Shown here in pieces: positions 11,483-21,491 of a stretch of DNA of 64,000 bases. Origin of the DNA: Leifsonia sp. Leaf336 (GTDB lineage: Bacteria > Actinomycetota > Actinomycetes > Actinomycetales > Microbacteriaceae); NCBI RefSeq assembly GCF_001423695.1, contig NZ_LMOZ01000002.1, positions 663,085-727,084 on the forward strand, read 5' to 3'. Made by a program: the position numbers and the translations under genes. Within the stretch, counting starts at the first letter, position 1. Every line of letters begins with the position of its first letter. Below the pieces are notes generated by a model. It saw nothing but the letters and a program-made list of their open reading frames with translations, ran no database searches and had not been told where the DNA came from.

Positions 11483-13199
11483 CGTGCGTGGAGGCATCGA
11501 GGAGATCTCGATCCGCGACCTGGGTGTCATCGCCGACGCGTCCCTCCCGCTGGGAGCCGGCTTCACCGCCATCACGGGCGAAACCGGCGCGGGCAAGACG
11601 ATGGTGGTCTCGGCGCTCGGGCTGCTGCTCGGCGAGCGCGCCGACACGGGCGCTGTGCGCGTCGGCAGCCCGCAGGCCTGGGTCGAGGGCCGCTGGCGGG
11701 TGGCGGGAGCGGGCGACGTGGTCGAACGCGTGCGCGACGCCGGCGGAGACGTCGACGAGCTCGGCGGGGGAGAGGCTGAGCTGGTGCTCAGCCGCTCGGT
11801 CTCGGCCGAGGGGCGCTCGCGCGCGGTCGTCGGAGGGCGGGGCGCGCCCGTCAGCGTGCTGACCGAGCTCGGTGGGCAGCTCGTCGTCGTGCACGGCCAG
11901 TCCGACCAGATCCGGCTGCGTTCGGCCGTCGCTCAGCGCGAGGCGCTCGACCGGTTCGCCGGCCCGCAGTTCGCCGAGCGGGTCGACACCTACGCCCAGG
12001 TCTTCCACCGCTGGCGCGACAACCGCTCCGAGCTCGACGAACTGGTCGCCGACCAAGAGCGCCGTGCCCGCGAGGCCGACGACCTCCGCGCCGCGATGGC
12101 CGAGATCGAGACCGTGGCGCCGCAGCCGGGAGAGGACGACGAACTCGCCGAGCGCGCCGAGCGCCTCACCAACCTCGAGGAGCTCCGTCTTGCCGCGGCG
12201 GGGGCGCGCGAGCTGCTGTCGGCCGAAGAGTCGGAGGGCGCCGACGCCCTCGGCCTGCTCGACAACGCGCGCCGCCAGCTGGAGCGCGTCGCGCCGCACG
12301 ACGCCGAGCTGCGGCCGCTGGCCGACGCCGTCGCCAATGCCGGCTACCTCGTCTCCGACATCGCCGCGCAGCTCTCCACGTATCTGGCCGCGCTCGACAC
12401 CGACGGCGCTCGTGAGCTGGAGCTCGTCCAGGAGCGTCGCGCCGAGCTCGCCGGGCTCGTCCGCAAGTACGGCCCGGCTCTCGACGACGTCATCGCGACG
12501 CTCGAGACCGGCAGCCTGCGCCTCCTCGAGCTCGACGGCGACGCCGACCGCATCCAGGAGCTCGCGCGCGAGGTCGAGGCCGATGCCACCCTCGTGGCCG
12601 AACTGGCCGCCGATCTCGGCGAGCGTCGGCGCGAAGCCGCGGAGCGCCTCGCCGAGGCGGTCTCCGACGAACTGTCCGCGCTGGCCATGCCCGACGCCCG
12701 GATCGTCGTGGAGGTCACCGAGCGCGAGGAGTTCACGGCCAGCGGCCGCGACCAGGTCGCCATCCTGCTCCGGCCGCACCCCGGCGCGGAGCCGCGGCCG
12801 CTCGGCAAGGGCGCGTCCGGAGGCGAGCTCTCCCGCGTGATGCTCGCTATCGAGGTGGTCATCGCCGGCACCGATCCGGTGCCCACCTTCATCTTCGACG
12901 AGATCGACGCCGGCGTCGGCGGGGCCTCCGCGATCGAGATCGGCCGCCGGCTCGCACGGCTGGCCGAGACCTCCCAGGTGATCGTCGTGACGCACCTCGC
13001 CCAGGTGGCGGCGTTCGCCACGAACCACCTCACGGTCGTCAAGGGCAGCGACGGCGCGGTCACGGAGTCGAGTGTGCGACGACTCGACGGCGACGAGCGC
13101 ATCGCCGAGATGGCGCGCCTGCTGTCGGGCCTCCCCGACTCCGAGAGCGGCCTCGCCCATGCGCGTGAGCTGGTCGAGATGGCGGCCGCCGCTCGGTGA
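11475..13199 (+). CDS. recN: DNA repair protein RecN
   Basis: SMC-like ATPase in double-strand break repair. The 574 residues have Walker A GETGAGKT at about 35-42, a long central coiled coil rich in Arg, Glu and Ala, the ABC signature region KGASGGELSRVMLAIE, and Walker B FIFDEIDAGVGG near 472. The GTG start overlaps nadK, so the two are probably translationally coupled. Confidence 0.96.
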   Translation: MSDVRGGIEEISIRDLGVIADASLPLGAGFTAITGETGAGKTMVVSALGLLLGERADTGAVRVGSPQAWVEGRWRVAGAGDVVERVRDAGGDVDELGGGEAELVLSRSVSAEGRSRAVVGGRGAPVSVLTELGGQLVVVHGQSDQIRLRSAVAQREALDRFAGPQFAERVDTYAQVFHRWRDNRSELDELVADQERRAREADDLRAAMAEIETVAPQPGEDDELAERAERLTNLEELRLAAAGARELLSAEESEGADALGLLDNARRQLERVAPHDAELRPLADAVANAGYLVSDIAAQLSTYLAALDTDGARELELVQERRAELAGLVRKYGPALDDVIATLETGSLRLLELDGDADRIQELAREVEADATLVAELAADLGERRREAAERLAEAVSDELSALAMPDARIVVEVTEREEFTASGRDQVAILLRPHPGAEPRPLGKGASGGELSRVMLAIEVVIAGTDPVPTFIFDEIDAGVGGASAIEIGRRLARLAETSQVIVVTHLAQVAAFATNHLTVVKGSDGAVTESSVRRLDGDERIAEMARLLSGLPDSESGLAHARELVEMAAAAR

Positions 13200-13274
13200 C
13201 CTCCGACTCTCGTCGCGGAGGCCTCGTCGCGGCGGGCGCGTCGCGGTGGTCGCGCACGGTCGTCCCGTCAGCAG

Positions 13275-15035
13275 GTGATAAGCTACAAGCCCGTGGTGGA
13301 TTATTCAGACGCGGGCCAGATCAACAGCAAAACCAACGGCACTACCAAGCACATTTTCGTGACAGGTGGTGTCGTTTCTTCGTTGGGGAAGGGCCTGACG
13401 GCGGCTTCCCTGGGCAACCTTCTGACGGCCCGCGGCCTCCGCGTGGTCATGCAGAAGCTCGACCCCTACCTCAATGTCGACCCAGGCACGATGAACCCGT
13501 TCCAGCACGGCGAGGTGTTCGTCACCGACGACGGTGCGGAGACCGACCTCGACATCGGGCACTACGAGCGGTTCCTCGACATCAACCTCGGCCAGTCCGC
13601 GAACGTCACCACCGGCCAGATCTACTCGAACGTCATCGCCAAGGAGCGCCGCGGCGAGTACCTCGGTGACACCGTCCAGGTCATCCCGCACATCACCGAC
13701 GAGATCAAGCGCCGGATGCGCCTCCAGGCGCAGCCTGGACCGGACGGCGAGCCGGCCCCCGACGTGATCATCACCGAGATCGGCGGCACCGTCGGCGACA
13801 TCGAGTCGCAGCCGTTCATCGAGTCGGCCCGTCAGGTGCGCCACGAGCTCGGCCGCAAGAACTGCTTCTTCGTGCACGTCTCGCTCGTGCCGTTCATGAA
13901 CGCCTCCGGCGAGCAGAAGACGAAGCCCACGCAGCACTCCGTCGCGGCGCTGCGCTCCATCGGCATCCAGCCCGACGCCCTCGTGCTCCGCAGCGACCGC
14001 CCGGTGTCCGAGTCGAACAAGCGCAAGATCGCGCTGATGTGCGACGTGGACGAGCAGGCCGTGGTGAACGCGGTCGACGTTCCGAGCATCTACGACATCC
14101 CGACGATGCTGCACGACCAGGGCCTCGACTCCTACATCATCGACCAGCTCGGCCTCGACAAGGCCAGGGACGTCGATTGGCACGGCTGGGCGCGCCTCCT
14201 GGAGGCCGTGCACGACCCGAAGCACGAGGTCACCATCGGCCTCGTCGGAAAGTACATCGACCTCCCCGACGCGTACCTCTCGGTCACCGAGGCGCTCCGC
14301 GCGGGCGGGTTCGCCCACCGCACCAAGGTGAAGCTCAAGTGGATCCCGTCCGACGAGTGCCAGACCCCTGAGGGCGCTGCGCTGCAACTCGGCGACGTCG
14401 ACGCGATCTGCGTTCCCGGCGGGTTCGGCGTGCGCGGCATCGAGGGCAAGGTCGGAGCGCTGCGGTTCGCGCGCGAGAACGGCATCCCGGCCCTCGGTCT
14501 GTGCCTCGGCCTCCAGTGCATGGTCATCGAGTACGCGCGGCACGAGGCCGGTCTGGCCGGAGCGTCGTCGTCGGAGTTCGACCCGGAGACCGAGTTCCCG
14601 GTGATCGCCACGATGGCCGAGCAGGTCGAGATCATCGCCGGCGGAGACCTCGGCGGCACGATGCGCCTGGGCCTGTACCCGGCGGCCCTCGCCGAGGGCT
14701 CCCTGGTCGCCGAGCTCTACGGCGCCCCGGAGGCCAGCGAGCGTCACCGTCACCGTTACGAGGTGAACAACAACTACCGCGAGCAGATCGCCGACGCCGG
14801 CCTTTGGTTCTCCGGAACCTCGCCCGACGGCCACCTGGTGGAGTACGTGGAGCTGCCGCGCGATGTGCACCCGTTCTACGTCGGCACCCAGGCGCACCCG
14901 GAGCTGCGCTCGCGGCCGAACCACGCGCACCCGCTGTTCGCCGGCCTGGTCGGCGCCGCGCTCGAGCGCCAGAAGGCCAGCCTCCTGTTCGAGGTGGCGC
15001 CGGAGGAATCCGAAGAACTGGTGACGGAGGCCTGA
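13275..15035 (+). CDS. pyrG: CTP synthase
   Basis: Amidates UTP to CTP using glutamine. The N-terminal synthetase domain begins [17 protein letters not shown]; the C-terminal glutamine amidotransferase domain has GLCLGLQCM with nucleophile Cys near residue 410 and a later catalytic His/Glu pair (HPE). The frame opens at GTG 13275; GTG 13293 or 13296 are plausible alternatives because GATAAGCT just upstream would then be a -10 for a near-leaderless message. The stop overlaps the Nudix gene start. Confidence 0.96.
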   Translation: MISYKPVVDYSDAGQINSKTNGTTKHIFVTGGVVSSLGKGLTAASLGNLLTARGLRVVMQKLDPYLNVDPGTMNPFQHGEVFVTDDGAETDLDIGHYERFLDINLGQSANVTTGQIYSNVIAKERRGEYLGDTVQVIPHITDEIKRRMRLQAQPGPDGEPAPDVIITEIGGTVGDIESQPFIESARQVRHELGRKNCFFVHVSLVPFMNASGEQKTKPTQHSVAALRSIGIQPDALVLRSDRPVSESNKRKIALMCDVDEQAVVNAVDVPSIYDIPTMLHDQGLDSYIIDQLGLDKARDVDWHGWARLLEAVHDPKHEVTIGLVGKYIDLPDAYLSVTEALRAGGFAHRTKVKLKWIPSDECQTPEGAALQLGDVDAICVPGGFGVRGIEGKVGALRFARENGIPALGLCLGLQCMVIEYARHEAGLAGASSSEFDPETEFPVIATMAEQVEIIAGGDLGGTMRLGLYPAALAEGSLVAELYGAPEASERHRHRYEVNNNYREQIADAGLWFSGTSPDGHLVEYVELPRDVHPFYVGTQAHPELRSRPNHAHPLFAGLVGAALERQKASLLFEVAPEESEELVTEA

Positions 15036-15685
15036 TGGCCACCGAGGTCGGCGTGATCGGCGACGAGCCGTTCCGCCCGGAGGTCGTGTCGTCCGAGATC
15101 GTGTTCCACGGCAAGATCTGGGACGTCCGCCGCGACACCTTCCGCTACAACGGCGAGGAGATCACGCGCGAGTACGTCGACCACACGGGCGCCGTCGCGG
15201 TGCTCGCGCTCGACGACGACGGACGCGTGCTGCTCATTCGGCAGTACCGGCACCCCGTGCGGCACCGCGACTGGGAGATCCCGGCCGGCCTGCTCGACAT
15301 CCATGGTGAGGAGCCGCTCGCCGCGGCCCAGCGCGAGCTGGCAGAGGAGGCCGACCTCCAGGCCGGGCAGTGGCATGTGCTGGCCGACATCTTCACCAGC
15401 CCCGGCGGCAACGACGAGGCGATCCGCATCTACCTGGCCAGGGACGTGCGCCCGACCGGTGAGGCGTTCGCCCGCGAGGCCGAGGAGGCCGACATCGAGG
15501 TCGCGTGGGTTCCGCTCGAGGACGCGGTGGACGCCGTGCTCCAGCGCCGCGCGCACAACGCGCCCCTGAGCATCGCCGTGCTCGGCGCCCTGGCCGCGCG
15601 CGAGCGGGGCTGGGCGACCCTCGGCGCCGCCGACGCTCCCTGGCCGAGCCACCCGAAACTGAGCACGTCGAGCGCCGAGGGATGA
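15035..15685 (+). CDS. Nudix hydrolase, ADP-ribose pyrophosphatase type
   Basis: Predicted to hydrolyse ADP-ribose or a similar nucleoside diphosphate sugar. The 216 residues carry a Nudix helix with RELAEEADL and the preceding PAGLLDIHGEEPL, which has one extra residue relative to the textbook box and an Asp where Gly is common. The SPGGNDEAIRIYLA segment is typical of actinobacterial ADPRases next to pyrG. The ATG overlaps the pyrG stop, and the stop overlaps the xerD ATG. Confidence 0.9.
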   Translation: MATEVGVIGDEPFRPEVVSSEIVFHGKIWDVRRDTFRYNGEEITREYVDHTGAVAVLALDDDGRVLLIRQYRHPVRHRDWEIPAGLLDIHGEEPLAAAQRELAEEADLQAGQWHVLADIFTSPGGNDEAIRIYLARDVRPTGEAFAREAEEADIEVAWVPLEDAVDAVLQRRAHNAPLSIAVLGALAARERGWATLGAADAPWPSHPKLSTSSAEG

Positions 15686-16587
15686 CCCTGGAGGCGGACG
15701 TGGACGCCTACCTGAGGCATGTCGCCATCGAGCGCGGCCTCTCGGCGAACACGGTCGCCGCGTACCGGCGCGACCTCGCCGTCTACGCCGCGTGGCTCGC
15801 CGAGCAGGGCGTCGACGACGTTCGCGGGGTGTCCGGCGCGACCGTGTCGGGCTACCTCGCCCACCTCGGGTCGCGCGAGGAGTCGCCGCTGACCGCGACC
15901 TCCCTCGCCCGCATGCTGTCGACGGTGCGCGGGTTCCACCGGTTCCTGCTCGAAGAGGGCCGGGTGGAGGTCGACGCCGCGCGCGATGTGCGGCCTCCCA
16001 AGCTGCCGAGCACGCTGCCGAAGGCGATCAGCGTCGACCAGGTCGCCGCGCTGCTGGCGGCGACCGACGGCGACGAGCTCGACGACCTCCGCGACAAGGC
16101 GCTGCTGGAGCTGATGTATGCCACCGGCGCTCGTGTCAGCGAGGCGGTCGGGCTGAACGTCGACGACGTGATCGACACCGACGTGGTGCGCCTCACCGGC
16201 AAAGGGTCGAAGCAGCGCATCGTGCCGCTCGGCAGCTTCGCGCAGGCCGCCGTCGCCGCCTACCTGGTGCGCGCGCGCCCGGTGCTCTCGGCGCGAGGCC
16301 GGGCCACGCCCGCGCTCTTCCTCGGGATGCGCGGCGCCCGGCTGTCGCGCCAGAACGTCTGGCTGATCATCCGCGCGGCCGCGGAGCGCTCCAACCTCGG
16401 CATCGAGATCTCGCCGCACACCCTCCGGCACTCGTTCGCCACCCACCTGCTCGCCGGGGGCGCCGACGTGCGCGTCGTGCAGGAGCTGCTGGGCCATTCG
16501 TCGGTGGCGACGACGCAGATCTACACGCTGGTGACGGCCGATGCGCTCCGCGATGTGTACGTGTCGGCTCACCCGCGGGCGCGGTGA
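15682..16587 (+). CDS. xerD: Tyrosine recombinase XerD
   Basis: Resolves chromosome dimers at dif together with XerC. The 301 residues have an N-terminal SAM-like core-binding domain (about 1-90) and a catalytic domain with Arg near 151 (GARVSEAVGL), Lys in TGKGSKQR, HTLRHSF, LLGHSS and nucleophile Tyr near 281 (TTQIYT). It lacks the extra N-terminal arm domain of phage integrases, and it sits directly before parA/scpAB as in other actinobacteria, so it is a housekeeping recombinase. Confidence 0.95.
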   Translation: MTLEADVDAYLRHVAIERGLSANTVAAYRRDLAVYAAWLAEQGVDDVRGVSGATVSGYLAHLGSREESPLTATSLARMLSTVRGFHRFLLEEGRVEVDAARDVRPPKLPSTLPKAISVDQVAALLAATDGDELDDLRDKALLELMYATGARVSEAVGLNVDDVIDTDVVRLTGKGSKQRIVPLGSFAQAAVAAYLVRARPVLSARGRATPALFLGMRGARLSRQNVWLIIRAAAERSNLGIEISPHTLRHSFATHLLAGGADVRVVQELLGHSSVATTQIYTLVTADALRDVYVSAHPRAR

Positions 16588-17096
16588 CGCCCCCGCGGCG
16601 CCTTGCGGTAGAGCCAGACCAGTACCTTCGGCCCCTCGCCGGTGACCCGTGACGGCGTGAAGCCCAGCTTGTCCAGCACCCGGAACGACGGCGCGTTCCA
16701 CCTCTCGACGGTCGCCCACAGCACGGGGATGCCGCTCTCGAACGCGGCGTCGGCGACCGCGGCCGCCGCCTCGGTCGCGTAACCACTGCCGACATGACGG
16801 CGCAGCAGCTCGTAGGCGAGTTCCGGCTGGGCGGCTGTCGCCCGCCCGATCACCAGGCCGCAGTAGCCGACGGCCTCACCGGTGTCGGCCACCTCGATCG
16901 TATAGAGGCCGAAGCCGACCTCCTCGGCCGCGTGGCGCTGAGCGTCGAGCCGGTCGCGCTCCTGGTCGAGCGGCAGCAGCTCGCGCGACGGGGTCTCGGC
17001 GATGAGCTCCCGGTTCCACTCGGCGTCCCGACCGTCGCGGAGGCGCAGGCGCAGACGTTCGGTGGTGAGCTCGGGCGGCATCGTCGGCACGCGCAC
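16569..17096 (-). CDS. GNAT acetyltransferase, RimJ/RimL type
   Basis: A 175-residue GNAT-fold protein: N-terminal ELTTERLRLRLRDGRD, a central VGYCGLVIG strand, and the acetyl-CoA loop region HVGSGYATEAA, followed by VERWNAPSFRVLDKLGF. It probably acetylates a ribosomal protein N-terminus or a small amine; the target is unknown. Its 3' end overlaps the xerD 3' end by 19 nt in convergent orientation. Confidence 0.88.
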   Translation of the reverse strand: MRVPTMPPELTTERLRLRLRDGRDAEWNRELIAETPSRELLPLDQERDRLDAQRHAAEEVGFGLYTIEVADTGEAVGYCGLVIGRATAAQPELAYELLRRHVGSGYATEAAAAVADAAFESGIPVLWATVERWNAPSFRVLDKLGFTPSRVTGEGPKVLVWLYRKAPRGRHRARG

Positions 17097-17217
17097 AGCG
17101 TACGCCCTGAGGACCCGCCGCCGTCACGCCGACGTAGCCGTGAGCACGCGGATAGGATGGACGGAAGTGAACAGGCCTGCAACGGCCGCCGATCGACAGA
17201 GGACGAGGAACAGCCAG

Positions 17218-18117
17218 GTGACGCGCAACGACGAGGTCAGGACGGAGCTTCCCGGCATGGACACCGCAGCCCTCGCCGCACCGCTCGGACCCACCGGACG
17301 ACCCCTGCGCGCGTTCCCGGCACCGGCCGAGCTGACCCAGCACGGGCCGGCCAAGATCGTCGCGCTGTGCAATCAGAAGGGCGGGGTCGGCAAGACCACG
17401 ACCTCCATCAACCTCGGCGCCTCCCTCGCGGAGTACGGCCGTCGCGTGCTCGCCGTCGACTTCGACCCGCAGGGCGCCCTGTCGGCCGGCCTCGGAGCGC
17501 AGACCCACGACGTCACGACCATCTACGACCTGCTGCTGAACCGGCACGCCGACGTGCAGGAGGCCATCCAGTCGACCGGCACGCCCGGCCTCGACATCAT
17601 CCCGGCGAACATCGACCTCTCGGCCGCCGAGGTGCACCTGGTCAACGAGGTGGCGCGCGAGCAGATCCTCGCCGGCGTTCTGCGCAAGGTCTCCGCCGAC
17701 TACGACGTCATCCTGATCGACTGCCAGCCGTCGCTCGGCATCCTCACCGTCAACGCGCTGACCGCCAGCCACGGCGTCCTCATCCCGTTGGAGTGCGAGT
17801 ACTTCGCGCTGCGCGGTGTCGCCCTCCTCATCGAGACCATCGACAAGGTGCGCGAGCGGCTCAACCCGGCGATCGAGCTCGACGGCATCCTGGCCACGAT
17901 GTACGACTCCCGCACGCTGCACTCGCGCGAAGTGCTCGAGCGCGTCGTCGACGCCTTCGGCGACCGCGTGCTCGAGACCGTGATCTCGCGCACGGTGAAG
18001 TTCCCGGACGCGTCGGTCGCGGCCACCCCGATCACGCAGTTCGCGCCGGAGCACCAGGCGGCGGAGGCCTACCGCCAGCTGGCGAGGGAACTGATCTTCC
18101 GTGGCGCCGTCGCCTGA
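17218..18117 (+). CDS. parA: ParA/Soj-family chromosome partitioning ATPase
   Basis: Deviant Walker ATPase of the Soj type. The chosen GTG has GAGGA upstream and gives 299 residues; an earlier in-frame GTG at 17167 is possible. Motifs are the deviant Walker A KGGVGKTTTSINLG, the VDFDPQGAL motif A', and DVILIDCQPSLG. It lies beside scpA/scpB rather than beside parB and the origin, so it is the orphan Soj-like copy typical of this actinobacterial cluster. The 3' end overlaps scpA by 17 nt. Confidence 0.93.
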   Translation: MTRNDEVRTELPGMDTAALAAPLGPTGRPLRAFPAPAELTQHGPAKIVALCNQKGGVGKTTTSINLGASLAEYGRRVLAVDFDPQGALSAGLGAQTHDVTTIYDLLLNRHADVQEAIQSTGTPGLDIIPANIDLSAAEVHLVNEVAREQILAGVLRKVSADYDVILIDCQPSLGILTVNALTASHGVLIPLECEYFALRGVALLIETIDKVRERLNPAIELDGILATMYDSRTLHSREVLERVVDAFGDRVLETVISRTVKFPDASVAATPITQFAPEHQAAEAYRQLARELIFRGAVA

Positions 18118-18994
18118 CGACCTCCCCGCCGAACCCGCGGTGACGCCGAAGGGCACGTCGTTGTCACTTCCGGAGGCCGAAAGCGACAACAACGTGCCCC
18201 TCGCCGAGGCCGACAGCGGGTTCCGCGTCGCGGTGGGAACCTTCGAAGGGCCTTTCGACCTGCTGCTGTCGCTGATCAGCAAGCACGAACTCGACATCAC
18301 CGAGATCTCGCTGAGCCGCGTCACCGACGAGTTCATCGCGTACCTGCGCCGGCTCGACGCCGACGAGAGCCTCGACGAGGCGAGCGAGTTCCTGCTCGTC
18401 GCGGCGACCCTCCTCGACCTCAAGATCGCGGGCCTCCTGCCGCAGGGCGAGCTCGTCGACGCGGAGGACGTGGCGCTGCTGGAGGCGCGCGACCTGCTGT
18501 TCGCGCGCCTGCTGCAGTACCGCGCGTTCAAGGAGGCCTCGGCCTGGTTCTCGGCACGGCTCGACACGGAGGCCGCTCGGCACGCGCGCACGGTGCGGTT
18601 GGAGGACAAGTACCGCCAGCGCACGCCCGAGCTGGTCTGGACCCTCACCGCCGACGATTTCGCGGCCCTCGCGACGCTGGCGATGACGCCGCGCGAGATC
18701 CCCGTCGTCGGGCTCGACCACCTGCACGCGCCGCTCGTGAGCATTCGCGAGCAGGCGGCGGTGGTGGTCGGGATGCTGCGCAGCGGCGATCAGCTGTCGT
18801 TCCGGCAGCTCGTCGCCGGCGCCGAGCAGAAGGGCGTCGTGATCGCGCGGTTCCTCGCCGTGCTCGAGCTGTACAGGCACGCGGCCATCGCGTTCGAGCA
18901 GCTGGAGCCGCTGGGCGAGCTGACGCTGCGGTGGACGGCCGAGCACTGGTCGGAGGAGAACCTGTCGAACCTGGGAGCGGATTATGACGGTTGA
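18101..18994 (+). CDS. scpA: Segregation and condensation protein A
   Basis: Kleisin subunit of the SMC-ScpAB condensin. The conserved part starts FRVAVGTFEGPFDLLLSLI (about residue 43) and continues with the central helical domain and C-terminal winged helix. The first 42 residues are not family-like: a palindromic element at 18148-18202 encodes the PKGTSLSL...SDNNVPL stretch. GTG 18101 overlaps parA; GTG 18194, inside the element, is the only later start before the conserved part. The stop overlaps scpB. Confidence 0.92.
   Translation: MAPSPDDLPAEPAVTPKGTSLSLPEAESDNNVPLAEADSGFRVAVGTFEGPFDLLLSLISKHELDITEISLSRVTDEFIAYLRRLDADESLDEASEFLLVAATLLDLKIAGLLPQGELVDAEDVALLEARDLLFARLLQYRAFKEASAWFSARLDTEAARHARTVRLEDKYRQRTPELVWTLTADDFAALATLAMTPREIPVVGLDHLHAPLVSIREQAAVVVGMLRSGDQLSFRQLVAGAEQKGVVIARFLAVLELYRHAAIAFEQLEPLGELTLRWTAEHWSEENLSNLGADYDG
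18148..18202. repeat. Diverged copy of the 55-nt palindromic element inside the scpA 5' end
   Basis: Same layout as 5298-5352: 24-nt arms (18148-18171 and 18179-18202) and a 7-nt loop. The arms pair at about 20 of 24 positions, against 24 of 24 in the other copy. It is read through in the scpA frame, or lies just upstream of scpA if GTG 18194 is the start. Either a terminator-like hairpin was absorbed into the gene or the repeat inserted into it. Confidence 0.8.
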
Positions 18995-19598
18995 CGGAAC
19001 CGAGCTGGAGACCGAGCCGGCAGGCGTGGAGGACGCGCAGATCGAGCGCGCGCTGGAGGCGATCCTGATGGTCGCCGACGAGCCGATGAGCCTCGTGACG
19101 CTGGCGACGGCCGTCGGCGCGCCCGTCAAGCGCGTGCGCGCGGCCATCGACACGCTGGTCGCCGACTACGACGGCGAGGCCGACGCCGACGGGAGGCCGG
19201 GCGTGCGCCGCGGCTTCGAGCTGCGGGAGGTGGGCGGCGGCTGGCGCGTCTACGTGCGACCCGAGTTCGACGCCGTCGTCTCCGGCTACGTGCTGCAGCA
19301 GAACCCGACCCGGCTCTCGCAGGCCGCGCTCGAGACGCTGGCCGTGATCGCGTACAAGCAGCCGATCAGCCGCGGGGCCATCGCCTCCATCCGCGCCGTC
19401 AATGTGGACTCGGTGGTGCGCACCCTGCTCGGCCGCGGCCTCATCACCGAGCTGTTCACCGACAGCGAGACCGGCGCGATCAACTACGGCACGACCGACC
19501 TGCTGCTGACCCAGCTCGGCATCAACTCGGTCGACGAGCTGCCCAAGATCTCCCCGCTGCTGGCGGACGGCGCAGACGGGTTCGACGATGTCCGGTGA
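18984..19598 (+). CDS. scpB: Segregation and condensation protein B
   Basis: Winged-helix partner of ScpA in the SMC complex. The 204 residues include IERALEAILMVADEPMS and the conserved LAVIAYKQPISRGAIASIRAVNVDSVVRTL region (about 115-145), followed by the second winged helix with GRGLI and the LGINSVDELP segment. Start overlaps the scpA stop by 11 nt and the stop overlaps rluB by 11 nt. Confidence 0.95.
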   Translation: MTVDGTELETEPAGVEDAQIERALEAILMVADEPMSLVTLATAVGAPVKRVRAAIDTLVADYDGEADADGRPGVRRGFELREVGGGWRVYVRPEFDAVVSGYVLQQNPTRLSQAALETLAVIAYKQPISRGAIASIRAVNVDSVVRTLLGRGLITELFTDSETGAINYGTTDLLLTQLGINSVDELPKISPLLADGADGFDDVR

Positions 19599-20361
19599 CG
19601 CGGGCGGCGGCCAGGCCGCGCAGGGCGAGCGGCTGCAGAAGGTGATGGCGGCGGCCGGAGTGGCCTCCCGCCGCGTCTCGGAGGACCTGATCGTCGCAGG
19701 CCGGGTGACCGTGAACGGCCAGGTGGTCACCGAGCTCGGCCGGCGCGTCGACCCGGCGACCGACCGGGTCGCCGTCGACGGCACCGCGGTGCAGCTCGAC
19801 ACCTCCCGCCGCTACGTCATGCTCAACAAGCCGGTGGGCGTGGTGAGCTCGATGCGCGACGAGCAGGGCCGCCCTGATCTGTCCCGGTTCACGGCCGGCT
19901 ACGCCGAGCGGCTGTTCAACGTCGGGCGGCTCGACGCCGAGACCTCGGGCCTCCTCATCCTCACCAACGACGGGGAGCTCGCCCACGTGCTCGCCCATCC
20001 CAGCTTCGGCGTGACCAAGACCTACATCGCGCGCGTGCGCGGCACCGTGACCCCCCAGACCATCGGGCGCCTGACGAAGGGCGTCGAACTGGAGGACGGC
20101 CCGATCGCGGCAGACAAGGCTCGGCTGCTGCAATCGCGCTCGGGCGGCGGCGACAGCCTCGTCGAGCTGACGCTGCACTCGGGCCGCAACCGCATCGTCC
20201 GCCGCATGATGGCCGAGGTCGGGCACCCGGTGATCGAGCTCGTCCGGCGGCAGTTCGGGCCGCTGCACCTCGGCACCCTGAAGATCGGCGCCATGCGCGA
20301 CCTGACGAAGGACGAACTGGGCGCGCTGCTGACCATCTCGCGCGAGGGGGAGCGCAGCTGA
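19588..20361 (+). CDS. rluB: 23S rRNA pseudouridine synthase RluB type
   Basis: Isomerises a uridine in 23S rRNA (U2605 in E. coli numbering for RluB). An N-terminal S4 domain (about residues 10-60: LQKVMAAAGVASRRVSEDLI) is followed by the RsuA-type catalytic domain with the active Asp in NVGRLDAETSGLLILTNDG. The final GRNRIVRRMM motif supports RluB/RsuA. It overlaps scpB, which fits the scpA-scpB-rluB operon. Confidence 0.94.
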   Translation: MSGDAGGGQAAQGERLQKVMAAAGVASRRVSEDLIVAGRVTVNGQVVTELGRRVDPATDRVAVDGTAVQLDTSRRYVMLNKPVGVVSSMRDEQGRPDLSRFTAGYAERLFNVGRLDAETSGLLILTNDGELAHVLAHPSFGVTKTYIARVRGTVTPQTIGRLTKGVELEDGPIAADKARLLQSRSGGGDSLVELTLHSGRNRIVRRMMAEVGHPVIELVRRQFGPLHLGTLKIGAMRDLTKDELGALLTISREGERS

Positions 20362-20402
20362 CGCGGCCGAGCGTGGCCGTGCCCACTGACTAAGGTGGAT
20401 CC

Positions 20403-21491
20403 GTGAACGATTCCCCCTCGCGCCTCGCCGGGCCGGTCCGCGTCGTCGGGGCCGGGCTCCTCGGGGCCTCCGTCGGGCTGGGGCTGCGCGCCCGCGGCGT
20501 CGACGTGCTCCTCGCCGACGCCTCGCCCGCCCACCTGCGGCTGGCGGCCGATTATGGCGCGGGCCGACCGGACGACGGGGGAGCGGAGCCGGCGCTGATC
20601 GTGGTGGCCGTGCCGCCGGACCTCGTGTCGCGCGTCGTCGCGGAGGAGCTCGCCGCGCATCCCGCGGCAGTGGTCACCGACGTCGCCAGCGTCAAGGGCG
20701 CGCCGCTCGCCGAGCTGCAGGAGACCGGGCTCGACCTCTCCCGCTACGTGGGGTCGCACCCGCTCGCCGGCCGTGAGCGCGGCGGCCCGAGCGCCGCGCG
20801 CGCCGACCTGTTCATCGGCCGCCCGTGGGTGGTCTCGGCCCGCCCGGAGAACCCGCGCTCCGCGGTCAACCTGGTGGAGGCGCTCATCCTCGACCTCGGC
20901 GCGACACCGATCGAGATGGCCGCCGCCGACCACGACGCCGCCGTCGCACTCGTTTCGCACACCCCGCAGATCGTGTCGTCCCTGATGGCGAAGCGGCTCG
21001 CGGCCTCTACTGACGCAGCCCTGGGGCTCGCCGGACAGGGCGTGCGCGACGTGACGCGCATCGCCGCGAGCGAGCCAGAGCTGTGGGTGCAGATCCTCGG
21101 CGCCAACGCGCCGGCGATCGTGCAGATCCTGCGCGCCTACCGCGACGACCTCGACCACGTGCTCTCGGCCCTCGACGACGTCGACGCCGCCGGCTCCCGC
21201 CGCGCCATCGCCGAGGAGATCGCCGGAGGCAACCTCGGCGTCTCCCGCCTCCCGGGCAAGCACGGCCAGGACAAGCGCTTCTCGAGCCTGATCGTCATGG
21301 TCGACGACCGCCCCGGCGAGCTGGCGCGGCTGCTCGCCGAACTCGGCGAGCTCGACGTGAACCTGGAGGACCTCCGCCTGGAGCACTCCCCGGGCGCCCC
21401 GTTCGGTCTGGCGGAGATCGCCGTGCTCCCCGAGGTGTGGCAGCGCACCGTGACCGACTTGACCGACCGCGGCTGGAGGCTCGCAGGATGA
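20403..21491 (+). CDS. tyrA: Prephenate dehydrogenase with ACT domain
   Basis: Oxidative decarboxylation of prephenate in tyrosine synthesis. The 362 residues begin with a Rossmann NAD-binding motif ([19 protein letters not shown]), then VTDVASVKG and the substrate region [12 protein letters not shown]. The C-terminal part (about 285-362) reads as an ACT regulatory domain ([20 protein letters not shown]), suggesting feedback by tyrosine. The stop overlaps cmk. Confidence 0.94.
   Translation: MNDSPSRLAGPVRVVGAGLLGASVGLGLRARGVDVLLADASPAHLRLAADYGAGRPDDGGAEPALIVVAVPPDLVSRVVAEELAAHPAAVVTDVASVKGAPLAELQETGLDLSRYVGSHPLAGRERGGPSAARADLFIGRPWVVSARPENPRSAVNLVEALILDLGATPIEMAAADHDAAVALVSHTPQIVSSLMAKRLAASTDAALGLAGQGVRDVTRIAASEPELWVQILGANAPAIVQILRAYRDDLDHVLSALDDVDAAGSRRAIAEEIAGGNLGVSRLPGKHGQDKRFSSLIVMVDDRPGELARLLAELGELDVNLEDLRLEHSPGAPFGLAEIAVLPEVWQRTVTDLTDRGWRLAG

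Noticed and set aside
13305..14930. Long minus-strand open frame opposite pyrG
   Set aside because: Shadow of pyrG, which has complete catalytic motifs on the plus strand.
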